Assembly (NCBI GenBank): GCA_903944755.1 | Contig: CAJATB010000150.1 | Span: forward strand, 1-18,117 | Direction: 5' to 3' | DNA from: an uncultured Bacteroidota bacterium | Lineage (GTDB): Bacteria; Bacteroidota; Bacteroidia; Chitinophagales; Chitinophagaceae | Length of the DNA: 18,117 nt | Shown here: in pieces, positions 7,650-14,994 of the stretch | Position numbering within the stretch: position 1 is the stretch's first letter | Layout: each line of letters opens with the position of its first letter | Made by a program: the position numbers and the translations under genes | Notes under the pieces: generated by a model | The model's input: the letters and a program-made list of their open reading frames with translations, nothing else | The model's database searches: none | What the model was told of the DNA's origin: nothing

Positions 7650-8738
7650 CTAAGAAAGAAATAATTTAATTAATTGCCGATCTGCGTTTAAACAAAGCAG
7701 GTCGGCTTTTTTATTTACTTCTATAGTGCCGTTCATTTCTTCTTTATGCATTACTTGTGCCGGATAAACACTGCACATACAAATAGCTTCTCCTAATTCA
7801 ATACCCACTTCTTGCACTAAATTATTAACCGATTTAATTTGTGTAAGTGCAGAACCGCTTAACACGCCATTGCATTCATATTTATCGTTCACTAGTTCAT
7901 GCTTGTATAAGCCAGTGGTGGTAGTTGTTACAGCATCGGTGATACAAAACAACCTTTCGTTCATTAATTTTTTAGCAATTTTTATTGCTGCATAATCGAC
8001 GTGGTAGCCGTCAGCAATAATACTACACATTGCTTTTTTGTGGTTAAACAATGCACCAACAACGCCTGGTGCACGGTGATGAAGCGGACTCATTGCATTA
8101 TATAAATGTGTTGCTACTGTAATATTTTTATTAAAAAAAGCAGTGGCAGTTGTATAATCTGCATTCGTGTGTCCAGCTGAAACAACAATACCATTTTCTT
8201 CAAATAACTGTATAATTTCAGGATTACAAATTTCTGGCGCTAGGGTGATCATGGTAATCCAGCCCTTGCCGTACTCCACTAATTCAACGGCCTCTTTAAT
8301 ACTTGGAACATGAATATACTTATTGTCATGGGCTCCTTTTCTTTCCGCACTTATCCAAGGCCCTTCTATATGTAATCCTATGCAACCCTTCCCACCATTT
8401 GTGATATAGCTTTTTACAGCATCAATTGCTTTATAAATTACCTCGGTACTTTGACTGGCAATGGTGGGTTGAAAATAAGCGGTTCCCCCGGCAATACTGT
8501 GTTGATAAATTTTTTCGATAGTGTCTGCTTCGGGAAATTCAGAAAATAATTTATTAGCAGCTCCATAAATTTGTAAATCAATTAAAGCCGGAACAACAAG
8601 GGGATAAGCGTTTTTATGGTCATAACCAACTTTGCCTATTCCCACAATTTTTCCGTTAGCTATTTCTAAAACTGCTTCTGAAATCCAATTGGTTCCTGTA
8701 AATAATTCTTGCGCCGAAATAAAAGTACTGCTGGCCAT
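7650..8738 (-). CDS. nagA: N-acetylglucosamine-6-phosphate deacetylase
   Basis: NagA removes the acetyl group from GlcNAc-6-phosphate, feeding amino sugars from chitin or recycled peptidoglycan toward glucosamine-6-phosphate. The 362-residue protein is an amidohydrolase-fold enzyme. HIEGPW (123-128) supplies metal ligand Glu125; SAGHTNADY contributes His190; THLYNAM contributes His211; DGYHVD (243-248) holds substrate-binding His246; and CITDAV (265-270) holds catalytic Asp268. As in E. coli NagA, the HxH pair found in many amidohydrolases is replaced, here by LQI in IDLQIYGA (53-60), so a single-metal enzyme is likely. It follows the nitrilase-family gene by 12 bp, in a probable recX-amidase-nagA operon. 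No nagB, nagE or ROK kinase is adjacent, so control by NagC-type systems cannot be inferred. Confidence 0.96.
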   Translation of the reverse strand: MASSTFISAQELFTGTNWISEAVLEIANGKIVGIGKVGYDHKNAYPLVVPALIDLQIYGAANKLFSEFPEADTIEKIYQHSIAGGTAYFQPTIASQSTEVIYKAIDAVKSYITNGGKGCIGLHIEGPWISAERKGAHDNKYIHVPSIKEAVELVEYGKGWITMITLAPEICNPEIIQLFEENGIVVSAGHTNADYTTATAFFNKNITVATHLYNAMSPLHHRAPGVVGALFNHKKAMCSIIADGYHVDYAAIKIAKKLMNERLFCITDAVTTTTTGLYKHELVNDKYECNGVLSGSALTQIKSVNNLVQEVGIELGEAICMCSVYPAQVMHKEEMNGTIEVNKKADLLCLNADRQLIKLFLS

Positions 8739-8750
8739 AAATATTAAAAA

Positions 8751-9548
8751 TTAAAGAAGCTGAAAAAAATCTGCATCTTTCCAAAAAGGGAAGCGGTCTC
8801 TTGTTTGAACCAACTCTTCCTTTTGTAAGGTGATGGTAAAAACATCTTCCTGGTCCGCACAATGATACAATATTTCTCCAAAAGGTCCTGTCACCATTGT
8901 ATTTCCGCTATGTGCTATATCGTTACCATCTAGTCCAACACGGTTAACGCCTACTGTAAAGCATTGATTCTCAATAGCACGAGCGGTTAATAAAGTTTTC
9001 CATGCATGGCTTCTTTTTTCTGGCCAATTAGCAACATATAGAAGTATATCGTATTCTGGATTTATAGCATCGTTATTGTTTTGGCCTTGTCTTGCCCAAA
9101 CAGGGAAACGCAAATCGTAACAAATTTGTAAATTAATTTTCCAACCCTTTACGCTTGCTATTAACCTCTTATCACCCCGTGAATAATGTTGGTCTTCTCC
9201 GGCATAAGCAAATAAGTGCCGCTTGTCATAATAGCCCAGTTGTCCATTAGGCAACATCCAAATAAGCCTATTAAAATATTTTTCATTTTCCACTATAATT
9301 AACGACCCAGTAATGATTGCTTTTTTTTCTGCCGACAAGGAACGCATCCATGCAATAGTAGGCCCATCCATTGTTTCAGCGAATTTGGCTGGCTGCATAC
9401 TAAAACCCGTACTAAACATTTCCGGTAAAACAATTATTTCGGTGTACTCCTCTATTGCTGCAATTTTTTGCGACAATAAATCAAGGTTAGCGCCTTTATC
9501 CTCCCAAAACAAGGGAGTTTGAATTAATGTTAATGTAAGTGTTGACAA
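8751..9548 (-). CDS. Nitrilase-family amidohydrolase, YafV/omega-amidase-like
   Basis: A carbon-nitrogen hydrolase with the Glu-Lys-Cys catalytic triad visible in VLPEMFSTGF (Glu), YYDKRHLF (Lys) and LQICYDLRFP (Cys). The sequence pattern TLIQTPLFWEDKGANLD at the N-terminus and SHAWKTLLTARAIENQ later is like E. coli YafV, an omega-amidase that hydrolyses alpha-ketoglutaramate (glutamine-transamination product) in metabolite repair. I chose the TTG at 9548, which puts the first beta-strand a few residues from the start as in relatives (265 residues). An ATG at 9614 would add 22 residues (MILVNITYLLHIFLTSGC...), a hydrophobic tail not typical of this cytoplasmic family. Between recX (upstream) and nagA (12 bp downstream), probably co-transcribed. 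Family sure, substrate inferred. Confidence 0.88.
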   Translation of the reverse strand: MSTLTLTLIQTPLFWEDKGANLDLLSQKIAAIEEYTEIIVLPEMFSTGFSMQPAKFAETMDGPTIAWMRSLSAEKKAIITGSLIIVENEKYFNRLIWMLPNGQLGYYDKRHLFAYAGEDQHYSRGDKRLIASVKGWKINLQICYDLRFPVWARQGQNNNDAINPEYDILLYVANWPEKRSHAWKTLLTARAIENQCFTVGVNRVGLDGNDIAHSGNTMVTGPFGEILYHCADQEDVFTITLQKEELVQTRDRFPFWKDADFFQLL

Positions 9549-9623
9549 GTAATTGTTTTTACAGCCTGAAGTTAAAAAAATATGTAACAAGTAGGTTATA
9601 TTGACCAAAATCATATAAATCCG

Positions 9624-10109
9624 CTATCTCTCCTTAAACAGTTTTTGAACAATTGGCTGAAAAAGCTGGGGCTCAAAGCCTCGTTGGTGTAAAAAGGCCT
9701 GTGTTTTAGCCATTTTACTAATTCCCCTTTCCCCCTTTAGGCTATTCCATTTTTTTGCAGCAAGTTCAGCAAGGGTAATTTCGTAGGCATCAAGGTCGAT
9801 GGCGCTAAGGGCTTTTTTAATATTATAACTACTCACTCTTTTTTGTTGAAGTGCATGGCTTATTTTTAATTTCCCCCAGCCTTTTATTCTAAAGTGGCCG
9901 CCCGCATATTGAACGGCAAATCGCTCCTCGTTTAAAAAGTTTTCTGCAATTAAATCGGATAAAATTTCTTCCACTTCGTCCTTAGACATGCCGAATTCAT
10001 ATAGCTTATCGCGTACTTCCTGTTGTGCCCTTTCTTGGTAGGCACAAAAGTTGCGTATTCTTTGTATAGCTTGCTCTTTGCCGATTCTAATTTTTTTCAT
10101 CGATGTCAA
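9624..10109 (-). CDS. recX: Regulatory protein RecX
   Basis: RecX binds RecA filaments and limits recombinase activity. The 161-residue protein is made of helical repeats typical of the family: CAYQERAQQEVRDKL (about 22-36) with LIAENFLNEERFA (53-65) forms the best conserved repeat, followed by GWGKLKISHALQQKRV (77-92) and a C-terminal repeat around KTQAFLHQRGFE (134-145). The start at 10109 (MTSMKK) may be shifted three codons to the second Met without changing the fold. It is first in a minus-strand group leading into the amidase and nagA genes, and it is divergent from dnaN across 88 bp. recA is not in the window, so co-regulation with the SOS response cannot be judged. Confidence 0.93.
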   Translation of the reverse strand: MTSMKKIRIGKEQAIQRIRNFCAYQERAQQEVRDKLYEFGMSKDEVEEILSDLIAENFLNEERFAVQYAGGHFRIKGWGKLKISHALQQKRVSSYNIKKALSAIDLDAYEITLAELAAKKWNSLKGERGISKMAKTQAFLHQRGFEPQLFQPIVQKLFKER

Positions 10110-10151
10110 TAAGTAGTGCTAAAATAGCTTTTTAATCTTAACAAATTGCCT

Positions 10152-10159
10152 TAGGTTTG
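10152..10159 (+). promoter_or_regulatory. Possible -7 box of the dnaN promoter
   Basis: TAGGTTTG fits TAnnTTTG and stands 38 bp before the dnaN ATG, giving a leader of about 30 bases. A T-rich stretch (10129-10133) lies at the -33 distance but it contains no TTG. It is the best match in the recX-dnaN gap. Confidence 0.45.
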
Positions 10160-10197
10160 TCCTAGTTATAACAATCGAATTATTTAATAATTGTCTT

Positions 10198-11313
10198 ATG
10201 AAGTTTATAGTATCTTCTTCCTCTCTTTTAAAACACCTTCAGCAAATTTCTGGTGTAATTAATACAAACACGGTATTGCCAATTTTAGAAGATTTTTTAT
10301 TCGAAATAGAAGATAAAAAATTAAACATTGTAGCTACCGATTTAGAAACGGTAATGCGTGTACAAATGGAAGTAGAAAGTAAGGCAAACGGCCGTGTGTG
10401 TATTCCAGCAAAAATTTTAATTGATTCACTAAAGAATATTGCTGACCAACCACTTACTTTTAATATTGATAAAAATTACGCAGTTGAAATTACGAGCGAT
10501 AATGGTAAGTATAAGGTAATGGGCGAAAACCCAGATAATTTCCCTAAAGAACCTACAGCCGACGATACTACTGGTTTTAATATGACTAGTACAGGCTTGT
10601 TAACCGCAATTAATAAAACATTATTTGCTGTAAGTAATGACGACTTGCGTCCTGCAATGACAGGTGTGTTTTTTGAATTATCAAAGGATGGTGTTCAGTT
10701 TGTTGCAACCGACGCACACCGTTTAGTGAGGTATAAAAGGTTAGATGCAAAAGCAACGCAGGTTGCTTCGTTTATTGTTCCAAAAAAACCATTGAACTTA
10801 TTAAAGAACGCGCTTCCTGATAACGACGATGCTATCACCATTAGTTTTAACAACAACCATTTATTTGTTGACCATGGTTCAACACAATTAATATGTCGTT
10901 TAATTGACGCACGTTTCCCTGATTATAAAGTAGTAATACCTGCCGACAATCCTTATCGTTTAACGGTGAATAAGCATGATTTTCAAAATGCATTACGTCG
11001 TGTGAATGTATTTAGTAATAAAAGCACCAACCAGGTAGCACTTAATATTACAGGGAACGAATTACAAATGGCGGCGCAGGATATTGATTTCAGTTTTGAA
11101 GGGAATGAGCGTATGAGTTGTGAATACCAAGGAGAGGATATTCAAATTGCATTTAACGCCAAGTTCCTAATTGAAATGTTAAACGCAGCAGACACTGATG
11201 AAGTGTTTATTGAATTATCAACACCAAGCAAAGCGGGCCTAATTAAGCCTTCTGAGCAAGCTCCTGGCGAGGACTTATTAATGTTGGTGATGCCTCTTAT
11301 GTTGAATAGTTAA
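10198..11313 (+). CDS. dnaN: DNA polymerase III beta subunit (sliding clamp)
   Basis: The beta clamp is a homodimeric ring that tethers DNA polymerase III and repair factors to DNA. The 371-residue protein shows three clamp-fold domains of about 120 residues each. Clear signatures are LPILEDFLFEI (26-36) and ATDLETVM (47-54) in domain I; LRPAMTGVFFEL (150-161), FVATDAHRLVRYKR (166-179) and LICRLIDARFPDY (237-249) in domain II; and the C-terminal LMLVMPLMLNS, the conserved M-P-x-x-L tail that forms the binding pocket for clamp-interacting peptides. The gene stands alone: dnaA and recF are not adjacent, as is usual in Bacteroidota. It is followed by a strong hairpin terminator at 11349-11386, so it is probably a single-gene transcription unit. 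Confidence 0.98.
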   Translation: MKFIVSSSSLLKHLQQISGVINTNTVLPILEDFLFEIEDKKLNIVATDLETVMRVQMEVESKANGRVCIPAKILIDSLKNIADQPLTFNIDKNYAVEITSDNGKYKVMGENPDNFPKEPTADDTTGFNMTSTGLLTAINKTLFAVSNDDLRPAMTGVFFELSKDGVQFVATDAHRLVRYKRLDAKATQVASFIVPKKPLNLLKNALPDNDDAITISFNNNHLFVDHGSTQLICRLIDARFPDYKVVIPADNPYRLTVNKHDFQNALRRVNVFSNKSTNQVALNITGNELQMAAQDIDFSFEGNERMSCEYQGEDIQIAFNAKFLIEMLNAADTDEVFIELSTPSKAGLIKPSEQAPGEDLLMLVMPLMLNS

Positions 11314-11348
11314 TTAAAGTGTAATCCGTACCTATAAAACAAGCGAAG

Positions 11349-11386
11349 CCCGATGCTTTCATTGCAAATGAAACATCGGGTTTTTT
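11349..11386 (+). terminator. Rho-independent terminator of dnaN
   Basis: The stem CCCGATG/CATCGGG (11349-11355 with 11374-11380) is extended by TTTCATT/AATGAAA (11357-11363 with 11367-11373), with one unpaired C at 11356 and a three-base loop. A run of six T follows at 11381-11386. It ends dnaN and separates it from the following membrane protein gene. Confidence 0.9.
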
Positions 11387-11414
11387 ATTTACATTTATAG
11401 TATAAAACAAACCC

Positions 11415-12236
11415 ATGATTGAAGTAATCAAGTCTTATTTTGAAAATATTTCAAGTGTGCACCGTGCATTAATATTAGCGGGAGGTATTAGCTTTTTTTG
11501 GATCATAGAATTGGCTATACCTTTGTTTAAATTCCAATACAATAAAACAAAACACGCAGCACTAAACATCTTCTTCACGTTTACAACCATCGTAATTAAT
11601 TTTGGCTTTGCGGTGCTAATGGTATTAGCAAGTGATTTAGTTGTTAAAAATGGCTGGGGTTTATTACAATGGGCTAAGCTGCCTTTGTTGTATGAATTAA
11701 TCATTGGCTTAATGTTGATGGACCTAATTGGCGCATATTTAGTGCACATGATTGAACACAAGGTTAAGTTTTTATGGAAATTTCATATGGTGCATCACGC
11801 CGACGTATTTGTTGACACAACTACGGCAAACCGCCATCACCCAGGTGAGTCGGTTATAAGAGCGGTGTTTGCTATTTTAGCGGTAGTAGTATTGGGCGCC
11901 CCAATGTGGTTAGTAATGTTGTATCAAAGCGCGAGCGTGGTGTTATCACAATTTAATCATGCCAATATTTATATTCCAAAATGGTTTGATAAAACAGTGG
12001 GTCTAATACTTGTTTCTCCAAATATGCATAGGGTACATCATCACGTAACGCGTCCACAAACAGATAGTAATTACGGAAATATATTTTCTTTTTGGGACAG
12101 GTTATTTCATACATATGATGCAAGTTCAATGAACCAAATTCAATATGGTTTGGATGTATTGGATAACGCAAAGCATGGTGATATAGGGTATCAATTAAAA
12201 ATGCCTTTCGATAAAAATATAAAATCAGACTACTAA
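11415..12236 (+). CDS. Sterol desaturase / fatty acid hydroxylase family membrane protein
   Basis: A 273-residue membrane di-iron oxygenase with about four hydrophobic segments (roughly 17-38, 49-73, 90-110, 148-175). Histidine boxes that bind the two irons are intact: HMIEH (111-115), HMVHH (124-128) and HRVHHH (205-210), with accessory His in RHHPGE (140-145) and QFNHANI (179-185). Members insert hydroxyl groups or double bonds into lipids, for example in fatty acyl chains, sphingolipids, sterols or carotenoids; eukaryotic-type sterol synthesis is not expected here. kdsB starts 10 bp after it, so a role in outer-membrane or sphingolipid hydroxylation is an inference from context. The substrate cannot be fixed from sequence. 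Confidence 0.9.
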   Translation: MIEVIKSYFENISSVHRALILAGGISFFWIIELAIPLFKFQYNKTKHAALNIFFTFTTIVINFGFAVLMVLASDLVVKNGWGLLQWAKLPLLYELIIGLMLMDLIGAYLVHMIEHKVKFLWKFHMVHHADVFVDTTTANRHHPGESVIRAVFAILAVVVLGAPMWLVMLYQSASVVLSQFNHANIYIPKWFDKTVGLILVSPNMHRVHHHVTRPQTDSNYGNIFSFWDRLFHTYDASSMNQIQYGLDVLDNAKHGDIGYQLKMPFDKNIKSDY

Positions 12237-12246
12237 ATAATTATAA

Positions 12247-12963
12247 ATGAAGATAGGCGCTTTTATTCCCGCACGTTATGCGGCAACACGATTTCCAGCA
12301 AAGTTGATGCAGCCCCTTGGCAATAAAACCGTGATACGACATACGTATGACAATACCCTTGCAACAGGATTATTTGACGAAGTGTATGTGGTTACAGACA
12401 GTGAAATTATTTTTAATGAAATTACCAACAATGGCGGTAAAGCTATAATGAGTAAGCGTTCACACGAAAGCGGAAGCGACAGAATAGCGGAAGCGGTAGC
12501 TGATTTAAATATTGATATTGTAGTGAATGTACAAGGCGACGAACCATTTGTAAAAAGAGAACCACTTGAAAAAGTGTTGTCGGTTTTTACAGATAACACA
12601 GTACAAGTTGCTTCCTTAATGCAAGTGCTTACAGTGCAAGCGTTAATCGAAGATCCTAATTATGTAAAAGTTGCAGTAGATAAAAATAACAATGCGTTGT
12701 TTTTTTCACGAAGTGTAATTCCTTATCCTAGAAGTACAGAAAGCCCAATTACTTATTATGAGCATGTAGGTGTATATGCATTTAAAAAACAGGCACTGCT
12801 TAATTTTACCAATTGGCCAATGTCGCCATTGGAAGCTGCTGAAAAAATTGAATGCTTACGCTATCTAGAAAACGGGGTAGCTATTAAAATGGTTGTGACA
12901 GAATATATGGGAGTGGAGATAGATACCCCCGAAGATTTAGTAAAAGCAGCAAAACTTTTATAG
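12247..12963 (+). CDS. kdsB: 3-deoxy-manno-octulosonate cytidylyltransferase (CMP-Kdo synthetase)
   Basis: KdsB activates Kdo with CTP to CMP-Kdo, the donor for the lipopolysaccharide inner core. The 238-residue protein has the nucleotide-binding start IPARYAATRFPAKLM (7-21), VVTDSE (48-53), SHESGSDRIAEA (72-83), the metal-binding VQGDEP (95-100, Asp98), LFFSRSVIPYPR (151-162), the substrate region EHVGVYAF (172-179) and VEIDTPEDL (223-231, Asp226). Glu172 precedes the conserved His173, where the E. coli enzymes have Arg (KdsB) or Lys (KpsU), as I recall them. It is in one unit with the desaturase-family gene (10 bp) and 108 bp upstream of a KdnB-like dehydrogenase. That pairing leaves open that the true substrate is 8-amino-3,8-dideoxy-Kdo. 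Confidence 0.96.
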   Translation: MKIGAFIPARYAATRFPAKLMQPLGNKTVIRHTYDNTLATGLFDEVYVVTDSEIIFNEITNNGGKAIMSKRSHESGSDRIAEAVADLNIDIVVNVQGDEPFVKREPLEKVLSVFTDNTVQVASLMQVLTVQALIEDPNYVKVAVDKNNNALFFSRSVIPYPRSTESPITYYEHVGVYAFKKQALLNFTNWPMSPLEAAEKIECLRYLENGVAIKMVVTEYMGVEIDTPEDLVKAAKLL

Positions 12964-12990
12964 CCCAAGAATAGTTTAGTGCTTATATGT

Positions 12991-13024
12991 TTGAAAAGAA
13001 TGAAGGCAAGTTTAGTTATCTTTG
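12991..13024 (+). promoter_or_regulatory. Candidate Bacteroidota promoter for the KdnB-like dehydrogenase
   Basis: A TTG at 12991-12993 (within TTTG from 12990) and a perfect -7 box TATCTTTG at 13017-13024 are separated by 23 bp, the long end of the accepted 17-23 range. The predicted start of transcription is near 13031, about 40 bp before the ATG at 13072. It suggests the dehydrogenase can be expressed apart from kdsB. Confidence 0.5.
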
Positions 13025-13071
13025 TTATGCAAAAAATAGACCTTATAAATTAATCCCATAATACACAGCAT

Positions 13072-14145
13072 ATGCAGTTTCGTAATTTTAAAATGGTCGA
13101 CTATGTAGTATATGGTCGTGGTGCATTTAACCAATTAGATGAAATTTTAGCGCCACAACGAAAAGGCGATTTTCCGATGATCTTTTTCTTAGATCATTTT
13201 TTTATAGGTAAACCCTTGGCAAGTCGTATCCCACTTAAGGGTAAGGATAAAATTGTATATGTAGATGTGACACAGGAGCCTAAAACAAAACAAGTTGACG
13301 CTTTAGCAGCCGATTTAAAAGCGGAATTTGGCGAAGTAAGTGGTATTATAGGTATTGGTGGTGGTTCAGCAATGGACTTAGCTAAAGCCGTTTCGTTAAT
13401 GATGACCAACCCTGGTTCATCGGCCGATTATCAAGGATGGGATTTAGTGAAAGTGCCAGGCGTTTACAAAGTAGGTATTCCTACCTTAAGCGGTACAGGT
13501 GCAGAAGTAAGTCGTACTACTGTATTAACAGGGCCAACGCGTAAGCTAGGAATGAATTCTGATTTTACTCCATTTAACCAAATTGTACTAGATCCTGAAT
13601 TGTGCAAAAACGCACCAGTGAATCAACGTTTTTATACAGGCATGGACTGCTATATACATTGCATAGAAAGTTTAGAAGGTACTTTTTTAAATGAATTTAG
13701 TAAAAGCTATGGTGAAAAAGCCTTGGAATTATGTCGTAAAATATTTGTGGAAAAGGACAAATGGGACGAAGAAAGTGATGACCAATTAATGATGGCTTCT
13801 TATGCAGGAGGGATGAGTATTGCTTATAGTCAAGTAGGTGTTGCTCACGCAGTGAGTTATGGCTTAAGTTATTTATTAGGTACCAAACATGGTATTGGTA
13901 ATTGTATAGTAATGAATCACCTAGAAGAATATTATCCAGCTGGTGTGAAAGAATTTAAGTTCATGGTAGAGAAAAATAAAATAGAAATTCCAACAGGTAT
14001 TTGCGCTGCTTTAACTGAAGCACAATTTGATGAAATGATTAATGTTTCATTAGGCATGAAACCCTTATGGGAAAACGCTTTGGGCAAAAATTGGGAAAGC
14101 ATTATGACACGTGAAAAGCTACGCGATTTATACGGAAAACTATAA
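13072..14145 (+). CDS. Iron-containing alcohol dehydrogenase, KdnB-like (possible Kdo 8-oxidase)
   Basis: A 357-residue group III (iron-type) alcohol dehydrogenase. The N-terminal NAD(P)-binding domain carries GIGGGSAMDLAK (94-105) and the PTLSGTGAEVS segment (137-147). The metal ligands of the family are complete: Asp192 and His196 in MDCYIH, His259 in GVAHAVSYG and His273 in TKHGIGN. Its place right after kdsB recalls Shewanella KdnB, which oxidises the C8 hydroxyl of Kdo so that KdnA can transaminate it to Kdo8N; a Kdo8N-specific KdsB then acts. The kdnA-type aminotransferase is not in this window, so this assignment is an inference; a different alcohol or polyol substrate remains possible. 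A bidirectional hairpin at 14201-14235 ends the unit. Confidence 0.9.
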   Translation: MQFRNFKMVDYVVYGRGAFNQLDEILAPQRKGDFPMIFFLDHFFIGKPLASRIPLKGKDKIVYVDVTQEPKTKQVDALAADLKAEFGEVSGIIGIGGGSAMDLAKAVSLMMTNPGSSADYQGWDLVKVPGVYKVGIPTLSGTGAEVSRTTVLTGPTRKLGMNSDFTPFNQIVLDPELCKNAPVNQRFYTGMDCYIHCIESLEGTFLNEFSKSYGEKALELCRKIFVEKDKWDEESDDQLMMASYAGGMSIAYSQVGVAHAVSYGLSYLLGTKHGIGNCIVMNHLEEYYPAGVKEFKFMVEKNKIEIPTGICAALTEAQFDEMINVSLGMKPLWENALGKNWESIMTREKLRDLYGKL

Positions 14146-14200
14146 TCAATAAACTCCCTGCAAATAAGCAAGTTTAATTTATTGAATAATTGATTTAATT

Positions 14201-14235
14201 AAAAAGCCTTCCCGATTAAACTGGAAGGCTTTTTT
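14201..14235. terminator. Bidirectional terminator between the dehydrogenase and nfu
   Basis: A perfect 12-bp stem AAAAAGCCTTCC/GGAAGGCTTTTT (14201-14212 with 14223-14234) encloses a 10-base loop. It ends in six T on the plus strand and begins with five A, so it can stop transcription from both convergent neighbours. Confidence 0.88.
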
Positions 14236-14284
14236 GTATTTTTCTAACCCAACTTAAAATCAAAACTCACTTTAAATAATTTAA

Positions 14285-14884
14285 CTATTCTGCTTCGGCT
14301 ACTACTTCTTTTACTTCTGGAATCATGCGTTTCATCATGCCTTCAATACCCGCTTTTAAAGTAACCATTGAACTTGGACATCCACTGCATGATCCTTGTA
14401 ACATTAAGTTTACAATTCCGTCATTATAACTTTTAAATTGTATTGCACCGCCATCCATTTCTACTGCGGGCTTTACATAATTTTCTAATAATTCTTTTAC
14501 ACGCTTTACAACATCGTCATCGTCAGCGTGCACGGTGTTGGTTGCTTCTTGTTTCATTTTAACTACTTCTTCTTCGTTCACTACTACACCACCATTTTCT
14601 AAAAATTCTTTTAGAAAGGTTTTAACAGTAGGAATTACATCCTGCCAATCGTCCGTGTCCGCGCTTTTAGTAAGCGTTATAAAATTGCTTGCAATAAACA
14701 CGCTTTTGATAAAAGGAAAACTGAAAAGCTCCTTAGCTAAAGGCGATGCAATCGCTAGGGTTTCGTCCGCAATATCTAAGCTTTTGCCCGGGTACAATAG
14801 TTTGTTTGCCACAAACTTCATGGTTTCTGGGTTTGGAGTCATTTCTGTGTAGATGCTTACAATGGTATTGCCTGTAGTGATCAT
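14285..14884 (-). CDS. Nfu-type iron-sulfur cluster carrier protein
   Basis: Nfu proteins hold and deliver [4Fe-4S] clusters to apo-enzymes. From the ATG at 14884 the protein has 199 residues: an N-terminal Nfu scaffold domain (about 7-92, with YTEMTPNPETMKFVANK and FPFIKSVFIASNFITLTK) and a C-terminal NifU-like domain (about 124-192) with VKPAVEMDGGAIQF and the cluster-binding CSGC motif (Cys166, Cys169). The frame is open further to a TTG at 14941, but the extra 19 residues match no family start, and a likely promoter lies inside that stretch, so the ATG is preferred. It lies 110 bp downstream of uvrD on the same strand. No isc or suf genes are near. Confidence 0.94.
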   Translation of the reverse strand: MITTGNTIVSIYTEMTPNPETMKFVANKLLYPGKSLDIADETLAIASPLAKELFSFPFIKSVFIASNFITLTKSADTDDWQDVIPTVKTFLKEFLENGGVVVNEEEVVKMKQEATNTVHADDDDVVKRVKELLENYVKPAVEMDGGAIQFKSYNDGIVNLMLQGSCSGCPSSMVTLKAGIEGMMKRMIPEVKEVVAEAE

Positions 14885-14913
14885 AGTAATAATGTTTAGT
14901 CGCTTATTGAATA

Positions 14914-14941
14914 CAAAATTAATCAAAATTGCTGCGCTCAA
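14914..14941 (-). promoter_or_regulatory. Candidate promoter for nfu
   Basis: Reading the minus strand, TTG at 14941-14939 and TAATTTTG at 14921-14914 are separated by 17 bp, within the range for the Bacteroidota pair TTG/TAnnTTTG. The expected transcript start near 14907 leaves about 22 bases before the ATG at 14884, and supports that start over the upstream TTG. Confidence 0.5.
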
Positions 14942-14994
14942 GAACGGTTTTAGTAGTTAGGTCCTTTATTTTTCCGATATCGAAAGGGCCCAAC

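Noticed and set aside
7638..7660. Short inverted repeat TTCTTTCT/AGAAAGAA between thiL and nagA as a terminator.
   Set aside because: The stem is only 8 bp and AT-rich, it overlaps the nagA stop codon, and no T-run follows on either strand.
9549..9614. Lipoprotein-like signal (LTSGC) on the nitrilase-family protein.
   Set aside because: It lacks a basic n-region and a canonical lipobox, and the family is cytoplasmic; the TTG start at 9548 explains the frame better.
10110..10197. Replication origin next to dnaN.
   Set aside because: No cluster of DnaA-box-like sequences is visible in the 88-bp gap, and dnaA is absent; dnaN is commonly away from the origin in this phylum.
14885..14941. N-terminal extension of the Nfu protein from TTG at 14941.
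   Set aside because: The 19 extra residues match no family start, and a candidate promoter falls inside this stretch.
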